Source: CAYMLL01 sp964390645
GTDB lineage: Bacteria > Planctomycetota > UBA8108
Assembly: GCA_964390645.1 (NCBI GenBank)
Contig: CAYMLL010000015.1
Coordinates: 1 to 52,914, forward strand
Reading direction: 5' to 3'
Length of the DNA: 52,914 bases
The notes beneath the pieces are model-generated. The model saw nothing but the letters and a program-made list of their open reading frames with translations, was not told the DNA's origin and did not search any database. This document shows positions 11,001-18,337 of the stretch, piece after piece (positions within the stretch are counted from its first letter, which is position 1; the number at the start of each line of letters is the position of its first letter). The translations under genes were made by a program, and so were the position numbers.

Positions 11001-12911
11001 GTCTATCTTCTCGAGGGACGAGCCGCCGCCGTCGGCCCAGCGGGACCACTCGCCCCCGTCGGAGAAGCTGACCTTGTCCGCCTCGTTGTTGTGGAGGTCG
11101 CGCAGACGCAGACGTTCACCGCCATCCGCGAGACTCCCGGAGTATCCGGGATCGAGGACCACCGAGGCGTCGAGACCGTAGACGGACCGGATCTGCGAGG
11201 GAACCCTGGCGATCACGAGGTACTCTCCAGGACCGATGGTCGTGTCCGGAGGAAACGTGTAGCCGCCAACCCCCTCGACGACCCAGCCGCCGATGTCGTG
11301 CCCGACCGCTCCGCGGTTGTAGAGCTCGATGAACTCGAACCGCAAGTCACCCGAGATCGGATGGTACATGATCTCGTTAAAGACCACGTCCCGGACCACC
11401 GGAACCTCGTTCTCGGCGCCGGGCGTCGGCATCGCGGCGGGCGCGAAGGACTCCTCCCCGTCGGGGAAGCGGGCCTCGCTCCGATCGTCGACCTTGGGCT
11501 CGAAGACCCGCGCATCGACGACACGGCTCGCCGCGATATTCGAAAGCGCGATCTCGACGCGCTCCTTGACTCCGTCGACGATGCTCAGGTCGAAGCCGAG
11601 CTGTCCCTCGGTGAAGGTGATGAAGCCCTTCGGGGGGATCGTCGTGCCGGCAGCGATCGCGTACTTCGTCAGGTCGAGGAAGTCGTCGCTGAGGTGGAAG
11701 CCGCTCAAGTCGACGGTATCGTCGCTGTCGTTGTAGAGCTCGACGAATCGCTCGTCCGAGGTGCGGAAGTGGCCCTCGTTGACCGTCACGGGAACGGTCG
11801 CCGTCTCCTCGGGGAGAACCACACGTCGGCTCACGAGAAGCGGCACGAACGAGAGGTCCGAGCTGGTCAGGCTGGTGTTGTGAACGCTGACCGCGAGGAT
11901 GTTGTCACCGTCCCGCAGGAGGTTCGTGGCGATCGTCACCTCCTCGTTCGCATCGTCCGGCGCGTCACCGACCACGGCGGAGGCCTGTGTCTCGTTGTCG
12001 ACCGGGCCGCCATCCATTCCGACGCGCGCGACCTCGGTCTCGTTCACATGGACGACCATGCCGTCGTCCAGGCTGACGCTGAGAACGACCTGGTCGAGAT
12101 CGGAGACATCGTCGATGGTGAACACCTTGCGGCAGAATACCGTCACGTAGCTGTTCCGCATGTCGTCGAGCTCCGTGCGATCATCACCATCGCCGTAGCC
12201 GATGCCGGTTCGGCCGGAGCTCCAGCTCTCGTCGTCGAAGCCGAGCTGCCTCCATGTCGACGGCGGATTCGAGGTGCCCTTGAAGTAGCGCCAGATCGAG
12301 TCGTCCGGGAAGATCACCGTCTCGACGAACGTCGCCTGGTCGTTGAAGTTCACGAGCCCGGGCGTGCCGCCCATCTGGGTCGACAGTGCCCAGCTGTCGG
12401 GGTCATCCGGATCACGATACGGACTCTCGATGGCGAGCGAATGGCCGGTGCCCTTGGCACCGCCTGGCCACTGTCCGCGATCGTTGTAGCCGCACCGGCT
12501 GACGCCGACGCCCTGGGGGTTGCAGAGCTCGATCGTCTCGCCGGAGTTGTCGAGAGTGCCCCCGAAGTCGCCGAGGGTGTTCGAGATTCCGTATTCGTCA
12601 CGGACAGCGGCCTCGTCGCGGCAGACCACCAGGTAGGAGCGACCGCCGATGAACGTCCCGTCCGGGAAGACCAAGGTGACTCCCCGGCAGAACTGGTAAT
12701 TCGACAGCTCGTAGACCTCCGGGCCGTCGTTGAAGATCTCCACGAACTCGAGATCCGGCCGCGGCGTGCCGTCAGCCGTCACGGGGTCGTAGTGGATCTC
12801 GGTGATGACGAGATCCGCGCCTGCAGGCGGAAGAACGAGCAGCGCAAACGCGAAAGCCGTAGCGAACGAGAGCACGGGCGCGCCAACGCCCCTTCCTTCG
12901 GTGTTCCACAT
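8040..12911 (-). CDS. Large secreted protein with lamin-tail domains, CotH kinase-like domain and dockerin-like tail
   Basis: 1623 residues from the ATG at 12911, which begins a Sec signal peptide (hydrophobic core FATAFAFALLVLPPAGA). Visible in order: a lamin-tail (LTD) domain near residues 30-150 starting LVITEIHYDP; a galactose-binding-like module; a second LTD near 380-450; a third near 508-600 starting VVFNEIMYHP; a carbohydrate-binding-like jelly roll; an Ig-like module; a CotH-type domain near 950-1245 with RLIPWDLELTF; an IPT/TIG domain near 1443-1540; and an EF-hand/dockerin-like tail ending PPAPFP...LGCETGL. CotH proteins are atypical kinases that phosphorylate secreted proteins, but activity here is not shown by sequence alone. 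The long upstream extension of this frame overlaps the next gene and lacks a signal peptide, so I do not use it. Confidence 0.9.
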   Translation of the reverse strand: MWNTEGRGVGAPVLSFATAFAFALLVLPPAGADLVITEIHYDPVTADGTPRPDLEFVEIFNDGPEVYELSNYQFCRGVTLVFPDGTFIGGRSYLVVCRDEAAVRDEYGISNTLGDFGGTLDNSGETIELCNPQGVGVSRCGYNDRGQWPGGAKGTGHSLAIESPYRDPDDPDSWALSTQMGGTPGLVNFNDQATFVETVIFPDDSIWRYFKGTSNPPSTWRQLGFDDESWSSGRTGIGYGDGDDRTELDDMRNSYVTVFCRKVFTIDDVSDLDQVVLSVSLDDGMVVHVNETEVARVGMDGGPVDNETQASAVVGDAPDDANEEVTIATNLLRDGDNILAVSVHNTSLTSSDLSFVPLLVSRRVVLPEETATVPVTVNEGHFRTSDERFVELYNDSDDTVDLSGFHLSDDFLDLTKYAIAAGTTIPPKGFITFTEGQLGFDLSIVDGVKERVEIALSNIAASRVVDARVFEPKVDDRSEARFPDGEESFAPAAMPTPGAENEVPVVRDVVFNEIMYHPISGDLRFEFIELYNRGAVGHDIGGWVVEGVGGYTFPPDTTIGPGEYLVIARVPSQIRSVYGLDASVVLDPGYSGSLADGGERLRLRDLHNNEADKVSFSDGGEWSRWADGGGSSLEKIDPFGESSVATSWDASDDSSEAVTQQYSYTARHGGGESDLGMLLLAEGITIVDNVSVTRTNGGPNLVSNGRFDSNTSGWRIEGTHESSGRTTDPDERIDGAGSMKLIAWGGGGDYKVNRIECNTSSQSNGVTYRVAFDARWQVGSASLLGIGDYSVGNPSSAGISGSSFLNVPQTLGSPGEINTATRRQIDRLGSANQGPAIDRVRHSPAVPGGSEPVVVKARVRDPDGVDRVRVFYRTNSVSGSYSSVTLVDDDGNGIYSGTLPGQSLGTRVVYYIEADDSSGRTERYPRDILNRAHPPVVNPSTAPRSRELYCIYRHDTRLPSTSYHSYRFVMHEENEQELASRRVLSNKMLEGAFIFGADDSYQNSRLRFAGSPWQRPGGGSFSKSYTLKVPKDDPLHGRKTSFNLDEHATDGRERFGHWLLRKNAGDTLLPYFDFHALVRFQLNDVRTGTYEALDKPNRQYIDFWFRNDSDGPHYEMDDRFEFSDSGGRQGNAEGKVLYPPYGSTSLGSNKENYRWYFALRNRKTADDFSPLQQMCRTMDPRTTPNTSFDRQIHAVFDVDELLRVLAIELNIDHWDTWGGNRGKNCYFYQAPSDGRWRLIPWDLELTFSSVNRGEFALPSSPNGTIGNHFTEIARLLNRPIIKRQYYGILKNMVDRFFRNDGNSPLSRYASRLSGSGVSSIGSVTGFVGSRRSYLLSRVNSASYPSVRLRITTNNGNDFTHVDPLPFLDLEGESPAEVRRFIVLRNGDVLEDLEFAFSYRDIRDFTIEDVPLIAGANEVEILGVNDIGEIVDSDSITITGTGGWEAPVVDQVSPNPAPAGSILRIDGSEFRDGLRVWFNGATRIRGTDVEFDRDTDPTTILVTLPESVPAGSVTVEVENLDGQSSNLVALTVIPPAPKFVRMDANMDTDIDISDPLVVVRHLFAGLAVDCEDALDADDDGVLSVTDAIYGLDYLYRDGESPPAPFPVLGHDSTDTDALGCETGL

Positions 12912-12966
12912 TCCGATATCCCGGTGCCTTTCGAATCCCCACGTTGACTGACCACCCGACACGCGA

Positions 12967-12995
12967 AGATAAGGCCGGGTCGAAACGGCCTCCAA
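12967..12995 (-). promoter_or_regulatory. Candidate sigma70-type promoter for the lamin-tail/CotH gene
   Basis: Minus-strand TTGGAG (12995-12990), a 17-base spacer and TTATCT (12972-12967) lie 55-85 bases upstream of the ATG at 12911, which supports that start and suggests a leader of about 50 bases. Confidence 0.4.
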
Positions 12996-13021
12996 GAAAA
13001 GACTGTCGGTATTTGTAGCAC

Positions 13022-13033
13022 CCGGGCGCCCGG
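13022..13033 (-). terminator. GC palindrome after the phosphatase stop
   Basis: CCGGGCGCCCGG is a perfect 12-bp palindrome 8 bases beyond the phosphatase stop codon at 13042. No T run follows. Terminator function is only suggested by position. Confidence 0.25.
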
Positions 13034-13041
13034 CCCCTCCC

Positions 13042-14511
13042 TCAGCACCCCGCCTCGTAGCAGAATCCGTCGTCCGCTCCCGGAACCGGACCGCATGCGG
13101 GAAAGGGCGGCGTGGGCGGCGACCCGCCTCGATACAGGAACCAGAGCAGGAAGAGCGGGTGGGTGATGGTGATGTTCGACCCGTCGTCGAAGCCGCTCGC
13201 CGCGGGCAGGCAGGGCAGGGGATCGTCCCCGAGAAACAGCACCCCCAACGTGGCGAGCACGTCGGCGAGATCGACGACGCCATCCCCGTTCGGATCGCCG
13301 CGCAGATACGAGAGAGGTGGCCTCGGCCGGTCCTTGCGAATCGTGTACTCGTCGAAGACCTCGCTCTCGAAGCCGACGGCCTGCAGGCGCAGCTCGTCGA
13401 ACGACACGTCGAGCACGATGCAATGGTGCCTCGCTTCGAAGACGGCGTTGAACTCCGCCTCTCTCGCGAACGAGTTCCGGCCGTAGGGCCGCGCCCCTCC
13501 CCCACCGGTGACAACGAAGACCGTACCCCGTGGTGACCCGACGACCGAACCCTGCCAGGCGTCGCGCACGATCTCGTTCTCGACAGGATGTGTCCGCTGG
13601 TAGTTGTGGTCGTGACCGCCGAGCACGAGGTCGACCCCGAACTCGTCACACCAGCGACGCATCCTGGAACGGATCGGGTGCCTGAGGTTCGCGTAGTTGC
13701 CGACCGAGTAGATCGGCACATGCTGGTAGACGATCAGCCAGCGAACGCCGCGAGCACGCGCGGCCCGAAGATCCTCCTCGGCGAACGCGTCCTGCGCAGG
13801 CGTCTCGATCCGCGAAGAGACGTAGTCGAGCACGAGGAAGTGCGCCGGTCCCCAATCGTAGGAGTAGAATACGCGCTCACGCTCAGGCGAGTCGCCCGGC
13901 AGCGTGAAGAGATCGCGCCACGACTGGCTGTTGCGTGCGAGCGAGAAGTCGTGATTGCCTCGCGACGGGAAGAAGCCCGTCCGCGAGAGCAGCTCGCGAA
14001 AGGGACCGAATATCCCTCTGTCGACGTCGTCCACGTAGAGCAGGTCGCCCGTGTGCAGGAAGAGATCCGCCTCCAACGACGTCATCACCGCCGCGATGTC
14101 GTCCTGGACGGTTGACCCGGTCCCGCTGTCGCCCACCACGACGGCGCGAAACGCCCCCCCGCCCGTGAGCGGCGCCGTGCGGAAACGGAGGCCCGGTCCG
14201 TCCTCGAGCAGGTCGTCGCCATCGTAAAGACGGTACGTGTACTCCGTTCCCGGACGCAGGCCGTCGACCACGATGCGGTGTGTCAAGCTGTCGTCGGCCG
14301 AGACGTCGAAGGCCTCGCCCTCCGGCCCCTCGCCGATGACCCGCCCCTGTGTCGAGAGGTCCGTTGACCAGCAAACCTCGACGCTGTCCTCCAGCAAGAC
14401 CTGCAGGTAGGGACCCCGGGTGACGAGCGCACCCGCGTCTACCCCTGCCGGCAGTGTCGCAGCGGACAGAAGGTGAAAAAACGTCATCGCCAGCGCACAC
14501 CGCGCGTACAT
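13042..14511 (-). CDS. Secreted purple-acid-type metallophosphoesterase with dockerin-like tail
   Basis: 489 residues from the ATG at 14511, preceded by GGGAG ten bases upstream and opening a signal peptide. An N-terminal Fn3-like domain typical of purple acid phosphatases (VTRGPYLQ through FRTAPL) is followed by a calcineurin-like phosphoesterase with the metal-ligand motifs GDSG, GDLLYVDD, GNHD, QHVPIY and GGHDHNYQR. Together these predict an exported dinuclear-metal phosphomonoesterase, possibly for organic phosphate scavenging. The C-terminal ~85 residues are an EF-hand-like pair (RGDPNGDGVVDLADV) and a proline-rich end finishing in Cys, as in its upstream and distant neighbours. ATG 14487 is an alternative start. 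Confidence 0.9.
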   Translation of the reverse strand: MYARCALAMTFFHLLSAATLPAGVDAGALVTRGPYLQVLLEDSVEVCWSTDLSTQGRVIGEGPEGEAFDVSADDSLTHRIVVDGLRPGTEYTYRLYDGDDLLEDGPGLRFRTAPLTGGGAFRAVVVGDSGTGSTVQDDIAAVMTSLEADLFLHTGDLLYVDDVDRGIFGPFRELLSRTGFFPSRGNHDFSLARNSQSWRDLFTLPGDSPERERVFYSYDWGPAHFLVLDYVSSRIETPAQDAFAEEDLRAARARGVRWLIVYQHVPIYSVGNYANLRHPIRSRMRRWCDEFGVDLVLGGHDHNYQRTHPVENEIVRDAWQGSVVGSPRGTVFVVTGGGGARPYGRNSFAREAEFNAVFEARHHCIVLDVSFDELRLQAVGFESEVFDEYTIRKDRPRPPLSYLRGDPNGDGVVDLADVLATLGVLFLGDDPLPCLPAASGFDDGSNITITHPLFLLWFLYRGGSPPTPPFPACGPVPGADDGFCYEAGC

Positions 14512-14689
14512 GAGCACGAAACTCCCGAGTCGTCGAACGAGTCCCAAACGAAGGAGAGATCGCCCCCCGGAGCCGATTATACCCGGGACGCAACCGAGCC
14601 CGAGGGAGATTCGGAGCTCGGCTCCCGAACGTCCGCCAGAGAGTCCGCGTAACGATCGCGAACAGCGTCCCATCGGGAAACGAAAGCCT

Positions 14690-14923
14690 GTGAAGACAGC
14701 TCTCGGGAACGCGCAGCCAGTCCCGACCCGGGGCCATCTCGTCGAACCCGTGGCGGCAGAACGTGCCGATGTTGATCGAGGCCAGGCAGACGACGCCGAG
14801 GTGGAGCTCCAGGTGGCCGACGACGAACACGCAGCCGAGCCCCGTCGACGGACCGGCGAGGCACGTGAACAGCAGGAAGGGCGAGAAGTGCCTGCGGCGG
14901 CGCTCCCCGCGACGAGCCCCCAC
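14690..14923 (-). other. Coding-like segment between the LarA-like and phosphatase genes, possible small or decayed gene
   Basis: The 502 bases between 14512 and 15013 have no confident gene. In one minus frame starting at a GTG (14923) with GGGGTGA eight bases upstream, codons to about 14690 end in G or C almost without exception and encode a hydrophobic stretch (FSPFLLFTCLAGP, then LGVVCLASINIGTF). The bias fades after that and the frame stays open far into the phosphatase gene. I do not recognise the product. It may be the front of a decayed gene or a chance open frame. Confidence 0.25.
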
Positions 14924-14982
14924 GTCGTTGTCACCCCGTTGGACCGTCGAGGTCTTCGGGAAGCTGCTCGACAGAGGCCCGT

Positions 14983-15022
14983 CAGCCCCTCAGCCCCTCA
15001 GCCCCTCAGCCCCTCAGCCCGT
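14983..15022. repeat. Five tandem copies of an 8-bp unit at the LarA-like stop codon
   Basis: CAGCCCCT is repeated four times perfectly and a fifth time with one change. On the minus strand each unit boundary reads CTGAGG, and as 8 is not a multiple of 3 the TGA triplets fall in all three frames. The stop codon of the LarA-like gene (15014-15016) is one of them. Confidence 0.95.
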
Positions 15023-16321
15023 GAACGGGGAGACAACGTAGCCGTCGGCGTCGAACTCGAGGTCCCGCGGCTCCCCGAGGATCTCGATGCCTTCCCGGCC
15101 GTCGACGAGCGGCAGGCAAGCCTCCGACAGGTAGACGTGCTCGAGCGCCAGCGTGTCTCGAATATGAACGACGCGAGGCCCCTCCGGACGGCGCTGGCTC
15201 GTGTTCACGCCGGCGAGCAGGGCTTCGCGGTCGTTCTCGAGAACGATGGGAGTGCGCGCGCCCATCGGCGCGTTCGCGGTCGTCGCGTTGAGGGCGGTGA
15301 TCGAGTGGTTCACCTTGTCGTGGAAGCGACGCGTGCAGTACTCGGCCATGCCCATACCGACGCCGTTGCCGTCGCTCTCGTCGCTGAGATCGCTGAGGAC
15401 GATGCGCGTGATGCTCGGAAGCCCCTCGAACCACGGCTCGCCGGCGACGTAGCCGTAGGAGCCGCGACCGATGATGTTCGTGTCCATTCCTGCGCCCGAG
15501 ATGTTCTTGCCGATGCGGTCGACGAAGAGCACGTCGATCTCATCGAGCGGCAGCTTCCCCATCAGCGCGAAGGCGTCCTTGAGCAGCTCCTCCTCGGTCT
15601 CGAAGAAGCCGTCGAGCGGCACTCCGGCAAGACGCGCGGTCTCGTGGTAGGCGTTCTCGAAGATCGCCAGGCCGCCGATGATCTTGCCCGCCTCGATGAT
15701 CCTGGCCGTGGCGCTGTGAATCGCGGCGCCCAGACCGATCCCGAAGATGTGGCCGTGATACTCCTGCGCTCCCTCGAGCTTGCCGAGGCCGATGGCGCCG
15801 ATCTTCGTCAGCCCGCTCTCGATCGGTCCCTTGAAGTCAGTGTGCGGCTTGACACGATTCATCAGCAGGATGCCGTCGGAGTTCCACGCCGTCTCGGCGA
15901 TGAAGANNNNNNNNNNGGGGGCGTTCACCCCCGCCCCCCGTGCGGGCGCGCGCCCGCGCGCGCGCGTCTCCATGGCAGCGCGGATCGGCGCACCGACCTT
16001 CTCCTCGGTGACGCCGTAGTGCTCGATGAGGTGCGCCTGCGCCTCGGCTGCCGCGCCGCCGTGAGAGCCCATCGCCGGAATGATGAACGGCGCCGCTCCA
16101 CGGCTCCGGAGAAAACTGACCGCCTCTCGCGTGATCTCGTCGATTGCCGTGATGCCGCGACTGCCCACGGTGACGCCGATCTCCGCGCCGGGTCGCAGAC
16201 CACCCTCGGGGACGACGCGGTCGAGCTCCCGGCGAACTGCTGCGGAGAGGTCCTCCACCCTCGGCCGGGGGAAGGCCTGGCGGACGGCGAACATACGCGG
16301 GATCGCGACGTCTCGGGACAT
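15014..16321 (-). CDS. LarA-like (DUF2088) nickel-pincer-type racemase family protein
   Basis: The N-terminal half has the DUF2088 pattern, with VTVGSRGI and AMGSHGGAA near residues 50-95. The C-terminal half has VKPHTDFKGPIESGLTKIG, which aligns by eye with the lactate racemase region carrying the cofactor-binding Lys, and a following EYHGH. LarA enzymes use a nickel-pincer nucleotide to racemise 2-hydroxy acids. The LarA-type DHTRP and SGGRK signatures are altered here, so the substrate is unknown and could be a sugar acid. ATG 16321 is chosen because GAGGTG sits 5 bases upstream. A 10-N gap with odd flanking sequence interrupts the gene. It is 45 bases downstream of the VWA gene on the same strand, probably co-transcribed. 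Confidence 0.75.
   Translation of the reverse strand: MSRDVAIPRMFAVRQAFPRPRVEDLSAAVRRELDRVVPEGGLRPGAEIGVTVGSRGITAIDEITREAVSFLRSRGAAPFIIPAMGSHGGAAAEAQAHLIEHYGVTEEKVGAPIRAAMETRARGRAPARGAGVNAPXXXXFIAETAWNSDGILLMNRVKPHTDFKGPIESGLTKIGAIGLGKLEGAQEYHGHIFGIGLGAAIHSATARIIEAGKIIGGLAIFENAYHETARLAGVPLDGFFETEEELLKDAFALMGKLPLDEIDVLFVDRIGKNISGAGMDTNIIGRGSYGYVAGEPWFEGLPSITRIVLSDLSDESDGNGVGMGMAEYCTRRFHDKVNHSITALNATTANAPMGARTPIVLENDREALLAGVNTSQRRPEGPRVVHIRDTLALEHVYLSEACLPLVDGREGIEILGEPRDLEFDADGYVVSPFTG
15907..15916. other. Assembly gap (10 N) beside a GC-alternating tract
   Basis: Ten N followed by a G5/C5 inverted run and an alternating GC tract to about 15970. The encoded Arg/Ala/Pro-rich stretch does not look like the rest of the LarA-like protein, so these bases may be misassembled contig-end sequence. 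Confidence 0.95.
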
Positions 16322-16366
16322 CGACACACCTCGTTCGAATGGTACCTGCAGCGAAACGGGATCGGA

Positions 16367-18217
16367 TCAGTAGCGGTCCACGAAACGATACTGACCGCCG
16401 TTCTGTTCGGCAAGCTTCTCGAGAAGATCGGAGGGCTCTCCGAAGGCGATCGTGTGCAGGGTGATGCCGCGAACGCGATTCAGCGTCTTGATCTCCGAGA
16501 GGATCGCGCCGGGGTCGGTGATCCGCCCACGCGTGGGCTTGCCGTCGGTGAGGAGGTAGATGGTGTCGACTCGCTTGTCCTTGAGCGCGAACTCGAGCGT
16601 GTCGAAGACATTGGTCCCGCTGCCGGTGTTGAGGTTCTCGACGTAGCCGACCGCCTTGGCGCGGCCCCTGCCGCGAATCGGCTGCAGGGTCTTCTGCCAC
16701 GCCTTGAACGCCGCATCAAAGCAGACGATGTTGATGAACACGTCCGCCGGCAGCTTCCTGATGAGTCGCGACAGCTCCCGCTTGAGGACGTCGATCTTCA
16801 TCGCCTTGCCGTCCTTGACCTTCCCGCCGCCTCTCTTGCCGCCCCGCCTCGGCGGCACAGCCCGGGTTCGCCCCCTGCCATCCACGCCATCGCCCGCGGG
16901 CTCATCGAGGGCGCCTTCCTTGACGGCGACCATCTGGCGCATGCTGCTCGAGATGTCGACGAGGAAGCCCATGCGCTTCGACGACACCTCGATGCCGAAG
17001 TAGCTGAGGTCGTAGGCCTTGACGTTCGTGAAGGCCTTCGCGGTGCCTTCGGGAAACTCGAAGTTCTCCCCGGCGACGTTCCACCACTTCCTCCAGTCCC
17101 GGATCTCCGCGCCGAAGTTCTGCCCGGAGAGCTTGACGAGAAGCTCGAGCGCCTTGATCCGGAAGCTGCGGTCCTTCGAGCTCTCCAGAACGCCGATCAA
17201 CGCGCCGATCATCGGCTTGTATCGCACACGAGCGAGGGAGCGCATCGCCACGGCGCGAACGCTGGGGTCCTTGTCGTCGAGCCCCTCCAGGAGCGTGTCC
17301 ATCGCCTTTCGGTTACCCGTGGCGAGAGCCAGGCTCCCCATGGCGACCGCGCGCAGCTCCGAGTCGCCGCCCTTCGCCGATTCGATGACGACGTCGAGCG
17401 CGTCCCCACCGCTGGAGGCGAGGGAGTCGAGCGCCTTTATTCGCATCCTCAGGTCGCTGCGACCACGACGGATCGCCTTGGCGATCAAGGTGGCGGAGTC
17501 CCCGACCCCGACAGCGCCGAGCGCCTCGATGGCGGCGCTCGAGACCATCGGTGAGCGATGGTTTACAAGCTTCGACAGTCTCTCCCGGGCGCCGGCAAGC
17601 CGGAGCTCCGCCGCCAGACGTGCGAGCACGAAGAGACGCCCGGAGTGCGAGCCGGCGGTCGAGTAAGCATCGTCCGCGAGCCACTCGCGCAGCTCGGGGT
17701 CCTTCGTCGACCGCAGCAGCTCGACGACGTCGACGAGGACCTCGTCGAGGTTGCTGTCCGGGCCCTTCGAGCTCCTGGAGGAGCTACCGAGCTGCGACAG
17801 GAGGAGCTGCACGTCGTCGACGTCGAGCTTGGTCTCGGCTCTTCGCAGCGCCTTCACCGACGCTGACTGCACGGCCACCGGGCGGCGGCCGAGCCCTCGC
17901 AGCAGCGAGCGCACGCCCTTCTCGCCGCCGCTCCGAACGATCGCGGGAGGAATGGCCGCGCGCACCTCGACAGGGACCGTCTTCTTGTCGAGCTCGCCGA
18001 CGAGCCAGCCGAGAGCCGCGTCGCCACCGAGCGCGCCGACCTTGTCGAGGACCGGCGTGACATGCTTGGCGACCTTCGAGGCGCGATCCTGCGGCGAGCC
18101 GCCGACCTTGCCCACCGCCCGGCCGTACTCGCGAACGAGCGAGACCAGGTCTTCAGCCCGAAGAGACGCCGAGCAGCAGAAGACGATACAGGCGAGGGCG
18201 ATTCCGCGCGACGACAT
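16367..18217 (-). CDS. Secreted HEAT-repeat protein with C-terminal von Willebrand A domain
   Basis: 616 residues from the ATG at 18217, which has GGAGG seven bases upstream and begins a signal peptide (GIALACIVFCCSASLRA). Residues ~60-360 are helical HEAT-like repeats (VRAVAMRSLARV and similar). The VWA domain starts near residue 415 with the MIDAS motif DISSSM and continues with TGSGTN and LLTDGKPT, all three metal-site elements. A Gly/Arg/Lys-rich insertion of about 45 residues interrupts the domain right after the MIDAS helix. The fold predicts metal-dependent protein binding outside the cytoplasm; the partner is unknown. A TACAAT -10-like hexamer lies at 18275-18270 on the minus strand with no good -35. 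Confidence 0.85.
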   Translation of the reverse strand: MSSRGIALACIVFCCSASLRAEDLVSLVREYGRAVGKVGGSPQDRASKVAKHVTPVLDKVGALGGDAALGWLVGELDKKTVPVEVRAAIPPAIVRSGGEKGVRSLLRGLGRRPVAVQSASVKALRRAETKLDVDDVQLLLSQLGSSSRSSKGPDSNLDEVLVDVVELLRSTKDPELREWLADDAYSTAGSHSGRLFVLARLAAELRLAGARERLSKLVNHRSPMVSSAAIEALGAVGVGDSATLIAKAIRRGRSDLRMRIKALDSLASSGGDALDVVIESAKGGDSELRAVAMGSLALATGNRKAMDTLLEGLDDKDPSVRAVAMRSLARVRYKPMIGALIGVLESSKDRSFRIKALELLVKLSGQNFGAEIRDWRKWWNVAGENFEFPEGTAKAFTNVKAYDLSYFGIEVSSKRMGFLVDISSSMRQMVAVKEGALDEPAGDGVDGRGRTRAVPPRRGGKRGGGKVKDGKAMKIDVLKRELSRLIRKLPADVFINIVCFDAAFKAWQKTLQPIRGRGRAKAVGYVENLNTGSGTNVFDTLEFALKDKRVDTIYLLTDGKPTRGRITDPGAILSEIKTLNRVRGITLHTIAFGEPSDLLEKLAEQNGGQYRFVDRY

Positions 18218-18337
18218 CCGGAGCCTCCACGGCATTGGCGTACGAATACTCGAGACTGTGAAGGCGTCGATTGTATTCGATGTCGCGGCCGTGGCGCGAA
18301 GAATCCGCGCGACGCGACTCTGCGGGATGGGGCGGGA

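Noticed and set aside
10113..12947. 944-codon plus-strand open frame opposite the lamin-tail/CotH gene
   Set aside because: It has no family motifs and is Val/Asp/Arg-rich shadow coding, common opposite GC-rich genes; the minus strand has clear domains and a signal peptide.
12912..13721. N-terminal extension of the lamin-tail/CotH frame up to 13721
   Set aside because: It overlaps the phosphatase in another frame, lacks sensible residues and would bury the signal peptide.
14510..17554. 1014-codon plus-strand open frame
   Set aside because: It lies opposite the LarA-like and VWA genes, runs through the N gap and shows no recognisable domain.
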